Shown here piece after piece: positions 1-9,321 of a stretch of 43,041 nt of DNA (the first letter of the stretch is position 1; the number at the start of each line of letters is the position of its first letter). The notes below the pieces were generated by a model. That model was given only the letters and a program-made list of their open reading frames with translations, was not told where the DNA came from and did no database searches. The stretch is taken from NCBI GenBank assembly GCA_021323955.1, contig JAJPKC010000479.1:1-43041 (forward strand), given 5' to 3'. This DNA comes from Oscillatoriales cyanobacterium Centralia_MAG_596 (GTDB lineage: Bacteria > Cyanobacteriota > Cyanobacteriia > Leptolyngbyales > Leptolyngbyaceae). The translations under genes were made by a program, and so were the position numbers.

Positions 1-1131
1 GCTGCGATCGCCGCCAGTAGCCAGTAAACCGATACCCAGCAGCAGCCCCGGAAGTGGCCCTGCCAGCAGTACACCGATCTTTTCACTCAGAGAGGCGTCA
101 TCTTTGTGCCCTGTGACGGCGGCACCAAAGAACGGCAGGAAGAACATAGACAGATCGCGGTAGCGAAACAGCCGCATGGCTAGAAAGTGCCCAAGCTCAT
201 GCAAAAACAACACCCCGATGAGAATGACCAGTGTTCGAGGGTCAAACCGGATGGTGAACGAGGCGATCGACAGCAGCAGACTGCCCAGGAGCAGCCAGAT
301 CCCCCATTTACGATTGGTGCGTCCCCGTTCGATCTGTTGCTGGCGGTGAAAGCCATCAACTTCCAGCGCAATTGGAATATCGACCTGGATCGCAGGGTTG
401 GCCTTGGCGACCTGACGATGTTGCTTGGCGATCGCGGTGGCTTTGCCGTTATTTCGCCCGAGTTGGATTGTTGTTTGCAGGGCTTGTTGCCAGCTTAAAT
501 GAAATTGCTCCGTACCACGTGTAGGCAGCAGTTTTCGATCCGTCACCAGACTATCGACATACAGCGTGTAGTGAAATTGCAGCGCTTTCACAAAGGCTTC
601 CGGTGACAGACTACAGCTTGTTTTGTGGCGGGATAGCTGCTGTAGTTTGTCCTGGTGTGCCTGCCAGTGGGCATCTGTTTGGGCGGCATACGGGTCGTGA
701 ACAATCGTGTTGGGAAACTGGCCGACGATCGCGTGTGCTAAACCGTTTAGCGTCAGCAGTAATGTTCGGTCTTGAAAGAACGTATGAAACGTAATGCTGA
801 ATGGGTTGACCGTTTCGATCGGACGCCGAACACCCAACGTGGCGTAGGTCTTTGTGGTGCTGCTGTACAGCAATACTTCCCAGGTGGGTGAGGCGTCGAG
901 TTTCATGAATGGCTCTACCTGAAGATAGCCACAGCGCTGAAAGCCCAGTGATTCAAGCTCAGCGAGCGGTGCCTGGAAGAGTGCGTGCAGATAATCGGGC
1001 ACGGTTTCGATCGGCTGCACCATGTACCGCAGATACTGGAAGGTGAGTCGTAAAAGCCGCTGAAAGACCAGGAGGTATGTCGTGCCAATCAGAAGCAGGT
1101 AAATGGCGATCGGGTAAATCAGGTAGAGCAT
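1..1131 (-). CDS. M50 / site-2-protease family membrane metallopeptidase, C-terminus cut by window edge
   Basis: The minus-strand frame is open from an ATG at 1131 to the window edge, giving 377 residues without a stop. The N-terminus is a hydrophobic segment (starts MLYLIYPIAIYLLLIG). A long soluble stretch of about 240 residues follows, then a second hydrophobic segment. The metalloprotease motif HELGHFLAM comes next, with the zinc-binding HExxH at residues 311-315. After it come FFLPFFGAAVTG and LAGPLPGLLLG, matching the post-motif glycine/proline-rich membrane helix of the M50 family. The second conserved motif that would supply the third zinc ligand should lie outside the window. The family cleaves substrates within the membrane. 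The substrate here is unknown. The long N-terminal soluble region is typical of the larger cyanobacterial and plant EGY-like members (inference). Confidence 0.8.
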   Translation of the reverse strand, partial: MLYLIYPIAIYLLLIGTTYLLVFQRLLRLTFQYLRYMVQPIETVPDYLHALFQAPLAELESLGFQRCGYLQVEPFMKLDASPTWEVLLYSSTTKTYATLGVRRPIETVNPFSITFHTFFQDRTLLLTLNGLAHAIVGQFPNTIVHDPYAAQTDAHWQAHQDKLQQLSRHKTSCSLSPEAFVKALQFHYTLYVDSLVTDRKLLPTRGTEQFHLSWQQALQTTIQLGRNNGKATAIAKQHRQVAKANPAIQVDIPIALEVDGFHRQQQIERGRTNRKWGIWLLLGSLLLSIASFTIRFDPRTLVILIGVLFLHELGHFLAMRLFRYRDLSMFFLPFFGAAVTGHKDDASLSEKIGVLLAGPLPGLLLGIGLLATGGDRS

Positions 1132-1305
1132 CGCAAACTAAACTCTGGTTTAGATTTCGGTGAACGATGTATTGAGTGTGCCCATGTGTGTGAACCAATG
1201 CGTAATTTTAGTGGGATATGGTGCAGGGAAAGGAGTGAATTACTGATAACTTCGACGTGCATCAGTCTCGGAGTAGAACAGAGAGCACAGGTGGAAAAAC
1301 GACGG

Positions 1306-2505
1306 ATGGGTGACGATTTTGATTTTGTGAATGCTCACTTGCCCGGCTACACGGGGCTACAGCGGGTTTCGGTACGGCAGAATGTGATTCAGGCGATCGT
1401 GCCACAGACTGCCTCCAGTGGGTCGAACTGGCCAGTGATCGATCTGGCTGGCGACTGGCTTTCGCGGGGCGGCGTTGATCTGCAAATTAATGGCGCGCTT
1501 GGGCTGGCCTTCCCCAATTTGCAGGCCGACAGCCACGACAAACTGGATGCCATTAGTCAGTTTCTCTGGCAGCAAGGCGTGGATGGCTTTCTCCCCACGA
1601 TCGTCACTACCTCAATCGAAAACATGCAGCGATCGATCGCCACGCTTTCTCACTACACCCAACGCCCGACAGCCGATACCGTTCGGCTGAGCACTCCCGT
1701 CGAAGCCCATGTCTCTGCACGACACCCGCGCGCCCAAATCCTTGGTGTTCACCTCGAAGGCCCCTGTCTCAACCCCGCCAAACGCGGTGCTCACCCGGCT
1801 GAGTATTTGCTGCCGCTGACGATCGACACGATGCAGCGTATTCTTGGCGACGACGCTGGTGTGGTCAAAATCATCACGCTGGCTCCCGAACTGGATCCAA
1901 CCGGAACGGTGATTCCCTATCTGCGATCGCGTGGCATTACCGTCAGCCTGGGACATTCTCAAGCAACAGCGCTACAGGCTCAGCAGTCATTTGACCAGGG
2001 TGCAACGATGGTGACCCATGCTTTTAACGCGATGCCGGGACTGCACCACCGCGAACCGGGGTTACTGGGTGCCGCGATCGTGCATCCCGACGTGCGCTGC
2101 GGTCTGATTGCCGATGGTCGGCACGTTTCCCCCATCATGATGGATATTTTGCTGCGGGCAAGCCACTACGATCGCGGTGTCTTTCTCGTCAGCGATGCGC
2201 TCGCACCACTGGGACTGCCTGACGGCATTTATCCCTGGGACAGCCGCCAGATAGAGGTCATTGATGGGACAGCCCGCCTGCCGGATGGCACCCTGTCTGG
2301 AACCACGTTGCCGCTCCTGGTTGGGGCCCAAAATCTCGTGAGATGGGGCATTTGTACTGTGGAGCAGGCGATCGCGCTGGCAACGATCGCCCCGCGTCAG
2401 GCGATTGGCTTACCCACTGGGTTGATTGGTCAACCGGCCAACTTCCTTCGCTGGCATTGCTCAGAACTGGGGGAACTGACCTGGCATCGGTTGGATGGGA
2501 CGTGA
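1306..2505 (+). CDS. nagA: N-acetylglucosamine-6-phosphate deacetylase
   Basis: This is an amidohydrolase-fold enzyme that removes acetate from GlcNAc-6-phosphate in amino-sugar and cell-wall recycling in the cytoplasm. Visible family landmarks, in order, are GGVDLQINGALG, HLEGPCLNPAKRGAH (metal ligand Glu), SLGHSQA and VTHAFNAM (metal-binding His), GLIADGRHV, and VSDALAPLG (catalytic Asp). The frame is open from 1186, but the family normally begins just before the NAHLPGY-type strand. The ATG at 1306 (399 residues) is therefore preferred, with GTG 1291 as an alternative. The extra upstream 40 residues look non-coding. It converges with the GH100 gene across 85 bp. No nagB neighbour is visible. 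Confidence 0.9.
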   Translation: MGDDFDFVNAHLPGYTGLQRVSVRQNVIQAIVPQTASSGSNWPVIDLAGDWLSRGGVDLQINGALGLAFPNLQADSHDKLDAISQFLWQQGVDGFLPTIVTTSIENMQRSIATLSHYTQRPTADTVRLSTPVEAHVSARHPRAQILGVHLEGPCLNPAKRGAHPAEYLLPLTIDTMQRILGDDAGVVKIITLAPELDPTGTVIPYLRSRGITVSLGHSQATALQAQQSFDQGATMVTHAFNAMPGLHHREPGLLGAAIVHPDVRCGLIADGRHVSPIMMDILLRASHYDRGVFLVSDALAPLGLPDGIYPWDSRQIEVIDGTARLPDGTLSGTTLPLLVGAQNLVRWGICTVEQAIALATIAPRQAIGLPTGLIGQPANFLRWHCSELGELTWHRLDGT

Positions 2506-2590
2506 TGCGGTAGGGGTTTGGCCGTCATTCGCAGGCTGTAGCCCCGTCGATTAACCTACTGGTACAAATCTGTTTGTCCCACCCGATCCA

Positions 2591-3973
2591 TCAGGCTTCT
2601 GCTCGCTCTCCCAGATCAAACGTCACCAGCTTGAGATACTCAGGATTCGCAATGAGTTCTTTGGCCAACAGATAGCCTGCGATCGTCCAGGTCTGGTACT
2701 TGCGCGATTCTTTGCCAATGAGACGACCATCCGGCCCATCGTAATATTCTGGCCACTGATCCTGCACCAGTCGTCGTTCGGCCACCGCGATCGCGTGATG
2801 CGCTAGCTCGCCACGGTTCATCGCTTTAGCGGCGGCCACCAGCATCCATAGCAACACCGGCCAACTGCCACCGTTATGGTACGACCAGGGGCGATTTTTG
2901 GGGTCGGCTCCTGTGACTGTGCGCCAGTCGTTGTCCTCTAATGCTGGATAGCAGAGTTTCATCGGCATAGAGCTGATCAAATCGCTCCAGCGCAGCTCAA
3001 TTAAGTTCAAGATTTTGTGGGATTGCTGCTCGGTGGTGAGTGACGTAATCACTGACATCAAGTTACCGAGTGAAAAGAAGCGACAATCGAGCTGTGACGG
3101 CCCTAGATTGCCGGCCAGGTAGCCGCCAGCTTCGGGCAACCATTTGGCCAATCGATAAAATGGAATCGAATCGGAATAGATGTTGAACTGGTTCAGCGCT
3201 TCTTCACCGTACTCTTCAACCTGGTAGCGGTAGATGACGTTCAGGCGATCGGGGTCGAGCCAATAGTTTTCGCGCAGCTGTTTGAGCAGCAGCGGTAAAC
3301 GATGGCATACCGCCTGAATCATGGTTTGGTTGACTGGATTGGGCAACAGCAGTTCAAGACTGGCCCGGAGCGCCGCATAAAACAACACCTGAATATCGAG
3401 TGGATGACCATAAAGCCCCATCCGGCGATCGATCATTCCTGCGCCATCCGGTACCAGCACCATTGGGTACATGTCAAACCGTGTGACCAGACAAAGCTCC
3501 AGACTCACGCGGATGCCCTCCTGGAAATCGGCGCGGTGTACCAGTTCCATATCCTGCGTTGCGATCGCATACGCACGCAAGAGAATAATCCACCATAAAC
3601 AGGCATCCGCCGGAGCCACACGCCCAATAGCGTGATTCCCAAAGTCAGCGATGATGGACTCTTTGCCGTCCACCATCACAATTTTGAAGCTGGCAGGCAT
3701 CAGACCGCGGCTGGGTTTAGAACAATCAAGCTGCCCCGTTTTAGGCTGCAGTTTCAGGGTGGCTTCCAAAAAATGACGCACAATCTCAGGCTTGCCTTTG
3801 ATTAAAAACAGTAGCCCTGAGGAAATAAAATCACGAATAAAACACTGGTCGTAATTTAAAGCAGCAATGTCGGGGTCACATGCAGCGATTGTGCCGACTG
3901 GTTGCCCTTTATAGTAGATGATGGATTTTTCGAGGGCACTCCACGCTTGTTCAACCGTTGACGATTCACTCAA
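2591..3973 (-). CDS. Alkaline/neutral invertase, glycoside hydrolase family 100
   Basis: The 460-residue protein matches the cyanobacterial GH100 invertases that hydrolyse sucrose to glucose and fructose in the cytoplasm. Family-like segments are NYDQCFIRDFISSGLLFL near residue 40, SIIADFGNHAIGRVAPADAC, YGHPLDIQVLFYAALRAS, FFSLGNLMSVI and WSYHNGGSWPVLLWML, with a C-terminal TWTIAGYLLAK. There is no signal peptide, which fits the cytoplasmic alkaline/neutral class. Length is normal. The start is a TTG at 3971-3973 with a GAGG-type element upstream, and no better methionine exists near the N-terminus. It is transcribed away from the SH3 lipoprotein gene. A sucrose-splitting role is family knowledge, not shown here. 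Confidence 0.88.
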   Translation of the reverse strand: MSESSTVEQAWSALEKSIIYYKGQPVGTIAACDPDIAALNYDQCFIRDFISSGLLFLIKGKPEIVRHFLEATLKLQPKTGQLDCSKPSRGLMPASFKIVMVDGKESIIADFGNHAIGRVAPADACLWWIILLRAYAIATQDMELVHRADFQEGIRVSLELCLVTRFDMYPMVLVPDGAGMIDRRMGLYGHPLDIQVLFYAALRASLELLLPNPVNQTMIQAVCHRLPLLLKQLRENYWLDPDRLNVIYRYQVEEYGEEALNQFNIYSDSIPFYRLAKWLPEAGGYLAGNLGPSQLDCRFFSLGNLMSVITSLTTEQQSHKILNLIELRWSDLISSMPMKLCYPALEDNDWRTVTGADPKNRPWSYHNGGSWPVLLWMLVAAAKAMNRGELAHHAIAVAERRLVQDQWPEYYDGPDGRLIGKESRKYQTWTIAGYLLAKELIANPEYLKLVTFDLGERAEA

Positions 3974-4420
3974 TCCTCAGGTCCTCTTACACAAACTGTG
4001 ACGACTATAACGCTCATAGTCGCGCGATCGTTGCTAAACAGGTAGCAATCTCAGGCAGAATCATTACAGGCATGCCTTTGTTCGCAGTATGGCAGCATGG
4101 CCCATCGCAACGATTCGACCGCATGATGCCATCGTGGGTTGATCCAACCAGAGAGTGAACGCTGGCCCGTTCCACTAGCGCAAGTGTCACATCCCATCCC
4201 ATCTCGCCGCGATCGACCCGAAGTGCAGCAGACCCCGCAACGGCTGATTGGTCGGGCAACCGACGAAGGTTGCGGTGCTTTTAGGCCAATCAACCGCAGA
4301 CTGTCAATCGTCATACTGTTGCACTTAGAAAAGCTGCACACGCTTGCTTGGCGATTTCCGTTGCCGTTCTTAAGCCCCGTGTAGCCATCCTTAAGATCCC
4401 CTTCCAGGAACTCTACTCCC
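3974..4420. other. Divergent intergenic region between GH100 gene and SH3 lipoprotein gene
   Basis: These 447 bases lie between two divergently transcribed genes and should hold both promoters. Open frames that cross it are compositionally ordinary shadows, without family motifs or ribosome sites. No convincing hairpin or repeat was seen. Confidence 0.5.
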
Positions 4421-5203
4421 ATGAAACCTAACGCTTCTGTACTGACTCTGGTTGGTGCCGTCACACTGGCAGCACTCACCGGAATCACATTCGCCTGTTC
4501 GCAATCTTCACCGCCATCGCCCTCGGGCGTATCGTCGAGCAATGCGTCACCCCCGGTGAGCCAGTCTCCCATCAGCGCGCCACTGGCTACGGCAACCCCC
4601 ACCCCCACCAACCCGGTCGCGCAGCCGCAGGTTACCGAGCGATCGCCCGACCAGGTTCCCGCTACAGTCAATCGCACCGTTGAATCGTGCGTGCTTCGGA
4701 TGGCGCGTGTAAACGATCCCAATCCACCGCTCAATGTGCGATCGTCACCCACAACCGAGGGGGATAATGTGGTCGGCCAGTTGAAAAACGGCACGTTCGT
4801 GACGGTGGCCACCGAGCAAAACGGTTGGCTCCAAATCAAGACACCCATGAAAGGATGGGTATCCAAACCGCAGACGGATACGGGCTGTAACGACAAAGTG
4901 GAACGGATTAACCTGAAAGATAGCAGCGCCACGGTGCAGGTGTCCGATCGCTTCATCGGCACGGGGAGCCATCGCTATCTTGTCTCTGGTAGTAAAGGTC
5001 AAACATTTACGATCACGCGCGATCGGGGGCCGTTCCCGCTCATCGTTTCGCCCGATGGCAAAATTTTGCTCGGTCACGAATCAGACGAAGCGCGGCAGAG
5101 CTGGAGCACCCAACTGGATCAAACGGGTGATTACACGCTGGAGCTAGAGTCTAACTTTAAAGGCTATAAATACTCCTTCTCGATCGAAGCGAAGGGAGAG
5201 TAA
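4421..5203 (+). CDS. SH3b-domain lipoprotein
   Basis: The 260-residue protein has a lipoprotein signal: a short basic start, a hydrophobic stretch, then ITFAC with the lipidation Cys at residue 26. A Pro/Ser/Thr-rich linker runs to about residue 85. A bacterial SH3 domain follows (about 90-155), with the typical PLNVRSSPT strand, GQLKNGTFVTV and GWLQIKTPMKGWV. The C-terminal 100 residues form a beta-rich domain (YLVSGSKGQTFTI, LDQTGDYTLEL) resembling extracellular beta-sandwich modules in other cyanobacterial SH3 lipoproteins. It is likely tethered to a membrane facing the periplasm and may bind peptidoglycan or another envelope component (inference). An AGGA sequence lies 11 bases upstream of the ATG. 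It converges on the sugar dehydrogenase gene. Confidence 0.78.
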   Translation: MKPNASVLTLVGAVTLAALTGITFACSQSSPPSPSGVSSSNASPPVSQSPISAPLATATPTPTNPVAQPQVTERSPDQVPATVNRTVESCVLRMARVNDPNPPLNVRSSPTTEGDNVVGQLKNGTFVTVATEQNGWLQIKTPMKGWVSKPQTDTGCNDKVERINLKDSSATVQVSDRFIGTGSHRYLVSGSKGQTFTITRDRGPFPLIVSPDGKILLGHESDEARQSWSTQLDQTGDYTLELESNFKGYKYSFSIEAKGE

Positions 5204-5272
5204 AGGGGAAGGATGGGGATGCGGCAGGATGGCATGGAAGCGTGACCTCCTTCTAGGCTTACCACGGGGACT

Positions 5273-6628
5273 TCAGCCCTTGTACTGGATGCGATAAATC
5301 CGACCATTGCCTTCTTCTGTCACCAGCAAGCTGCCATCACGCAGGACGAGTAACCCGACGGGACGCCCCCATGTATCTGGCCCGGTTGGATATACCAAAA
5401 ATCCGGTCAGGAAATCTTCGTAGTACCCCTGCGGTCGGCCACTGGCGTTAAACGGCACGAAGACCACTTTGTAACCAGTGCCCTGATCGCGATTCCAGGA
5501 ACCCCGAAAAGCGACAAACGCGCCATTCCGGTACGTTTCGGGGAACGTTTTGCCATCGTAAAACTGCAGCCCCAACGCCGCCGAGTGCGCCTGAAACAAG
5601 ACGTCGGGAGTCTGGGTTTGGGCGGCCAGGTCAGGGCGTACACTGTGGCCGTTGCGGACATGATGGGGATCCAGGCGATCGCGCGTCAGGTAAGCATAGG
5701 GCCAACCGTAGAATTGTCCGGCCTGAAGCCGCGTCAGGTAATCCGGCACCAGATCGTCGCCCAGGGTATCGCGCTCATTGACTGTGGTGTAGAGTGCGTG
5801 CGTTGTGGGGTGAAATGCCAGCCCGACCGGATTTCGCAGCCCTGATGCAAAGGTCTGACGATTGGAGCCATCCAGGTTCATGACCTGCACAGACGCACGG
5901 GGTAAGGGTTCTTCGTCCAGGTTGGATCGGGACCCGATCGTCACATACAGCTTTGTGCGATCGGGCGAAACAATCACATTTCTCGTCCAGTGCTGGTTGT
6001 AGCCGCCGCCCGGCAGGTCGGTAATTTTTTGGCCTGTGCCCGTGAGCTGCTGTTGTCCCGGCTGGTAAGGAAATCGCAGGACAGCGGCGGTATTGCCCAG
6101 AAAAAAAGCATCCTTGCTAAACGCCATCCCAAACGGGATATCGATCCCATTCTGCGCCTGGGCAAAGGTTTTTTGGACGTCGGCCACACCGTCGCCATTG
6201 GTGTCGCGGAGCAATTGAATGCGATTTCGGCGCGTTTCGGTCACCAGAACGTCTCCGGTGGGAGTCAACGCCAGCCAGCGCGGGCGATCGAGACCCTCTG
6301 CAAAGACATTCACGACAAACCCTGCCGGAACGTTTAGCGTTGGATGTGGCGGAATAGGAATGACGTTGGGAGATTTGGACGCACTATTGCTGGCGTAGGG
6401 CGGCGGCAGTTGGGTGGGCGTAATGTGGATCGGCTGGGGGTTGAATGGTTTTGTCTGGATGGCGTTAGCCGCAGCTATCGGGATCGCCTTTGCCTGATTT
6501 GTTTCATCTGCTTGGGGCGAACCTGCGAAAGAGGATGGCTGAGACTCTGGCGTAGCGCGGGACGCCTCGATCGCATGACAGGAACCCAGGCCCAACCCGA
6601 GCAATAGCAGAAACGACAATCGGTACAT
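5273..6628 (-). CDS. PQQ-dependent sugar dehydrogenase-like beta-propeller lipoprotein
   Basis: The 451-residue protein starts with a lipoprotein signal (LLLLGLGLGSC, Cys at 17) and a low-complexity linker to about residue 95. The rest is a glucose/sorbosone dehydrogenase-type six-bladed propeller: LDRPRWLALTPTGDVLVTE, IPFGMAFSKDAFFLGN, WTRNVIVSPDRTKLYVTIGS, FASGLRNPVGLAFHP, GQFYGWPYAYL and GAFVAFRGSWNR, ending with LLVTEEGNGRIYRI. These enzymes oxidise sugars or aldoses in the periplasm when PQQ is available. Many cyanobacteria lack PQQ synthesis, so the true cofactor and substrate are uncertain. The next gene upstream is the pil cluster, separated by a terminator, so this is a separate transcription unit. 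Confidence 0.82.
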   Translation of the reverse strand: MYRLSFLLLLGLGLGSCHAIEASRATPESQPSSFAGSPQADETNQAKAIPIAAANAIQTKPFNPQPIHITPTQLPPPYASNSASKSPNVIPIPPHPTLNVPAGFVVNVFAEGLDRPRWLALTPTGDVLVTETRRNRIQLLRDTNGDGVADVQKTFAQAQNGIDIPFGMAFSKDAFFLGNTAAVLRFPYQPGQQQLTGTGQKITDLPGGGYNQHWTRNVIVSPDRTKLYVTIGSRSNLDEEPLPRASVQVMNLDGSNRQTFASGLRNPVGLAFHPTTHALYTTVNERDTLGDDLVPDYLTRLQAGQFYGWPYAYLTRDRLDPHHVRNGHSVRPDLAAQTQTPDVLFQAHSAALGLQFYDGKTFPETYRNGAFVAFRGSWNRDQGTGYKVVFVPFNASGRPQGYYEDFLTGFLVYPTGPDTWGRPVGLLVLRDGSLLVTEEGNGRIYRIQYKG

Positions 6629-6713
6629 GGGGCGGTTTGAGGGGACAACTGCTGATTACGTTAGCGGATGTCATTGGGCGTCGGCATAGTGCTCAGGGAG
6701 GATCCTTGCAGTC

Positions 6714-6752
6714 ATAAAAAACCAGAAGCTTCATCATGAAGCCTCTGGTTTT
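6714..6752 (-). terminator. Intrinsic terminator of the pilMNOQ operon
   Basis: A near-perfect inverted repeat (6718-6733 against 6737-6752, one mismatch, loop TCA) lies 28 bases past the pilQ stop. Read on the minus strand it is followed by a run of T residues. This is a textbook Rho-independent terminator. Confidence 0.85.
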
Positions 6753-6779
6753 GCTTGCAGTCTTGCTACCGGTCTGCCG

Positions 6780-9221
6780 CTAGCGCTTATTGCTGTCGTC
6801 TAACATCTGACGCACGGCGGGACTGGGGGAATAGCCATAGCCGAAGGCGGCTTGCTGCGTGTCATCCAGAATGCGTGGTGTGACAATGACCACAACTTCC
6901 TGACGCTGATTGGTGCGGTTGGTACTGCGGAACAGCGCCCCTAGAAGCGGAATGTCGCCCAGGATGGGCACTTTCGTTACGGTTGCCCGATCCTGATCCT
7001 GGATAATCCCGGTTAGCAGCAAGGTTTGCCCGTCGCGCAGTCGCACCTGACCCGACTCCAGACGGCGTTCCGTCAGCAGATTGATGACGTTGGTACTGCC
7101 CTGAACGTTCACGGACTGTTGCCCACCAATGCGAGATACAGAAGGCGCGATCGACAGCGAAATAAAGCCGTTATCATCAATGCGATCGACCTTAATCGGC
7201 AAGATTAAGCCTGCCCGTCCCTTTTCAACCGTAATGGTGGTTTGGGTGGAATTCGTCGAGGCTGTGGTTTGTTGCGTAATGTTTGTGACCACTTCCTGGG
7301 TGACGTTAACGGTGGCCGTTTGACCTTCCTGCACCAGCAGCGTCGGATCCGTCAGGATCTTTGCATTGCCGCTCGTGATCGCGGCCTGAAGCTGGACGAG
7401 GAAGTTTTTCGCAAAATTAAAGGCCCCACCGGTGGTTGCGCCCAACGCTGCACCGATCGTGTTGACGCCGCTGCCCAGTCCTGTGCTGGACGGTGCTCTG
7501 TTGCCAAAGTTGATCACCGCGTTGCCCGCATCCAGAACGGCCCGTGTATTGTCAACAATACCGAACGACGAACTGAGCGAAAACTGATCGATACTCTGCA
7601 GGTCAACGTCAACAACACGGACGTTCACGGTAACCTGACGACGACGAATATCCAGTTGAGCGAGTTGCGCCACTGCGATCCCAACTTTCTTGGGATCACC
7701 TACCAGGGTGACCTGGTTGGTTCGCTCATCGCCAGACACTTGAAGCCCTCGCAAAATTGGCGTGGAATACTTGTAGTCCACACTCTGGTTTTCAATGCGA
7801 GACTCGGTCGCGGTTTGCGTTTGGGTAATCGCAGAGCCACCACCCCCTGCAAGCTGTCCAACGGGGACGGCTGTAGCGTTCGTGACCAGGCGATCGCGGC
7901 TGATGGCGCTTTCCGCCCCTAACGTGACCAAAAAGTTAACCGCGCTGGTCACCGATGCCTGGTTAAGGCGAATACTGCGCACGACAAGATTGCGTGCCGA
8001 GTTAGGCAATTTGGGACCAACAAAAACCGTACGTCCAACGCGGTTGGCTTCCAGGCCGGTAATTTGCAGCACGTAGTTAAACACGTTCTGCACTGGCTCA
8101 TTTTCAACATCGAGCGTTACTTTAGGACCGTCACTACCTGCCGTTTGTCCCGGCTGCCCTGCTTGTTGTCCTGCTTGTTGCCCAGCCTGGGAAATATCGC
8201 CTACAAAGGCAAGGTTGAGTCCAGCCGCCCGTGCCAGCAGTGAGAGCACTTCACGCGCGGGCGCGTCCCGAAGGACTAAGCGAGGCACCCGTTCAGCCGA
8301 ACCCAAATCGATCGTGGTGCCGGAGGCGTCTACCTGCGCCGTGGCCTGATCCCCAACCGGGGGAGCGACTGCCCGTGGCAGCACTGCAGGCACACCTGGA
8401 GGGGTCACGCCTGGCCCTTGAATTTGAACGTCAGGGTTCGGTAGGAGTGGTGCTACCCGATTGGTCGGGACAGAGGTTGGACTGGTAGGCGTTGCGCTTG
8501 GGCTGGTGGGCGTCGGACTGGTGGGTGCTGGGCTGACGGGTGCTGGGTTGACGGGTGTGGGCGTCGAAGTGACCTGCGCCAACAGTTCAGGCGTCACTTT
8601 CCCAGCGGGTGGCACCACAATTTTGGTGACGCTGGATGGCCTCACAGGGGAAATTGCCGGGGTCGATGGCCCGGTCATTGATGCGGACGGCACCGGCAGG
8701 GTGGGTAGCGATTGCGCGATGCTCACATCCTCAACGGGTTGAGCGGAGTCTGCACGGGCGATCGCAGCAGCGGGCAATGGCGCTGTGGGAGCCGCACTGA
8801 CGGCGGGCTTTTTCCCAGCGGGGCTGACGCTCAGCAAAACGCCACCTTGATTGGGGCGAACGACCTGTCCAACCGGTGCTCCGCCTTTACCGACCACCGT
8901 GACCCGTACGCTGTTGGCATCTAAAGCGGCCACTGTCACTGACGCGATGCCCGGTGCGGGATTGTCTTTGCGGAAACTCTTCCCACCTGGCAGACGGAGC
9001 TGACTACTGGGTAAATCCGCCGTCCAGCTATTGCTGCGGTTGACGGCAAAGACCTGAGGCCGGCCACCCGACTGGGTTTCTAGCCTGACGTCAACTCCCG
9101 TATCTGTCGGGTTGAGCTGTACCCCAATCACCTGCACGGGGGCTGAGAGGGCAGGTTGAATCGCCATCAGTGCGGCTGCCCCACCCAGCATGATGCCATT
9201 GAATCCTAGAGACTGTTTCAC
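6780..9221 (-). CDS. pilQ: Type IV pilus secretin PilQ with N-terminal AMIN domain
   Basis: This is the outer-membrane secretin through which the type IV pilus passes. From a GTG at 9219-9221 the product is 813 residues. This start has a GAGGAAGGA ribosome site just upstream and gives a clean signal peptide (GIMLGGAAALMAIQPALSA), so it is preferred to the TTG at 9239. Order of parts: an AMIN-type beta domain (about 30-135), a long Pro/Ala/Thr linker (about 140-310), an STN/secretin N0-type domain (VPRLVLRDAPAREVLSLLA), N-domains, and a C-terminal secretin domain. The last includes KILTDPTLLVQEGQTATV, SGQVRLRDGQTLLLTGII and VPILGDIPLLGALF. It is the last gene of pilM-N-O-Q. It supports motility, DNA uptake or adhesion (family knowledge). 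Confidence 0.95.
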   Translation of the reverse strand: MKQSLGFNGIMLGGAAALMAIQPALSAPVQVIGVQLNPTDTGVDVRLETQSGGRPQVFAVNRSNSWTADLPSSQLRLPGGKSFRKDNPAPGIASVTVAALDANSVRVTVVGKGGAPVGQVVRPNQGGVLLSVSPAGKKPAVSAAPTAPLPAAAIARADSAQPVEDVSIAQSLPTLPVPSASMTGPSTPAISPVRPSSVTKIVVPPAGKVTPELLAQVTSTPTPVNPAPVSPAPTSPTPTSPSATPTSPTSVPTNRVAPLLPNPDVQIQGPGVTPPGVPAVLPRAVAPPVGDQATAQVDASGTTIDLGSAERVPRLVLRDAPAREVLSLLARAAGLNLAFVGDISQAGQQAGQQAGQPGQTAGSDGPKVTLDVENEPVQNVFNYVLQITGLEANRVGRTVFVGPKLPNSARNLVVRSIRLNQASVTSAVNFLVTLGAESAISRDRLVTNATAVPVGQLAGGGGSAITQTQTATESRIENQSVDYKYSTPILRGLQVSGDERTNQVTLVGDPKKVGIAVAQLAQLDIRRRQVTVNVRVVDVDLQSIDQFSLSSSFGIVDNTRAVLDAGNAVINFGNRAPSSTGLGSGVNTIGAALGATTGGAFNFAKNFLVQLQAAITSGNAKILTDPTLLVQEGQTATVNVTQEVVTNITQQTTASTNSTQTTITVEKGRAGLILPIKVDRIDDNGFISLSIAPSVSRIGGQQSVNVQGSTNVINLLTERRLESGQVRLRDGQTLLLTGIIQDQDRATVTKVPILGDIPLLGALFRSTNRTNQRQEVVVIVTPRILDDTQQAAFGYGYSPSPAVRQMLDDSNKR

Positions 9222-9321
9222 GGTTCCTTCCTCACTCAAATCGTTAGATTGCTTGCATAGTTGCTGGGATCGGGTGCGTTACAAAGATGACACTTCGGGG
9301 GGCGAGCCCATCCGGGTGAAT

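Noticed and set aside
4051-4962. 303-codon minus-strand open frame over the SH3 lipoprotein gene and its leader
   Set aside because: The plus strand has a clear lipoprotein signal and SH3b domain; the antisense product is Ser/Thr/Gly-rich with no motif, as expected of a GC-rich shadow frame.
7242-7922. 226-codon plus-strand open frame inside pilQ
   Set aside because: It is fully inside a strongly supported gene on the other strand and shows no domain or ribosome site.
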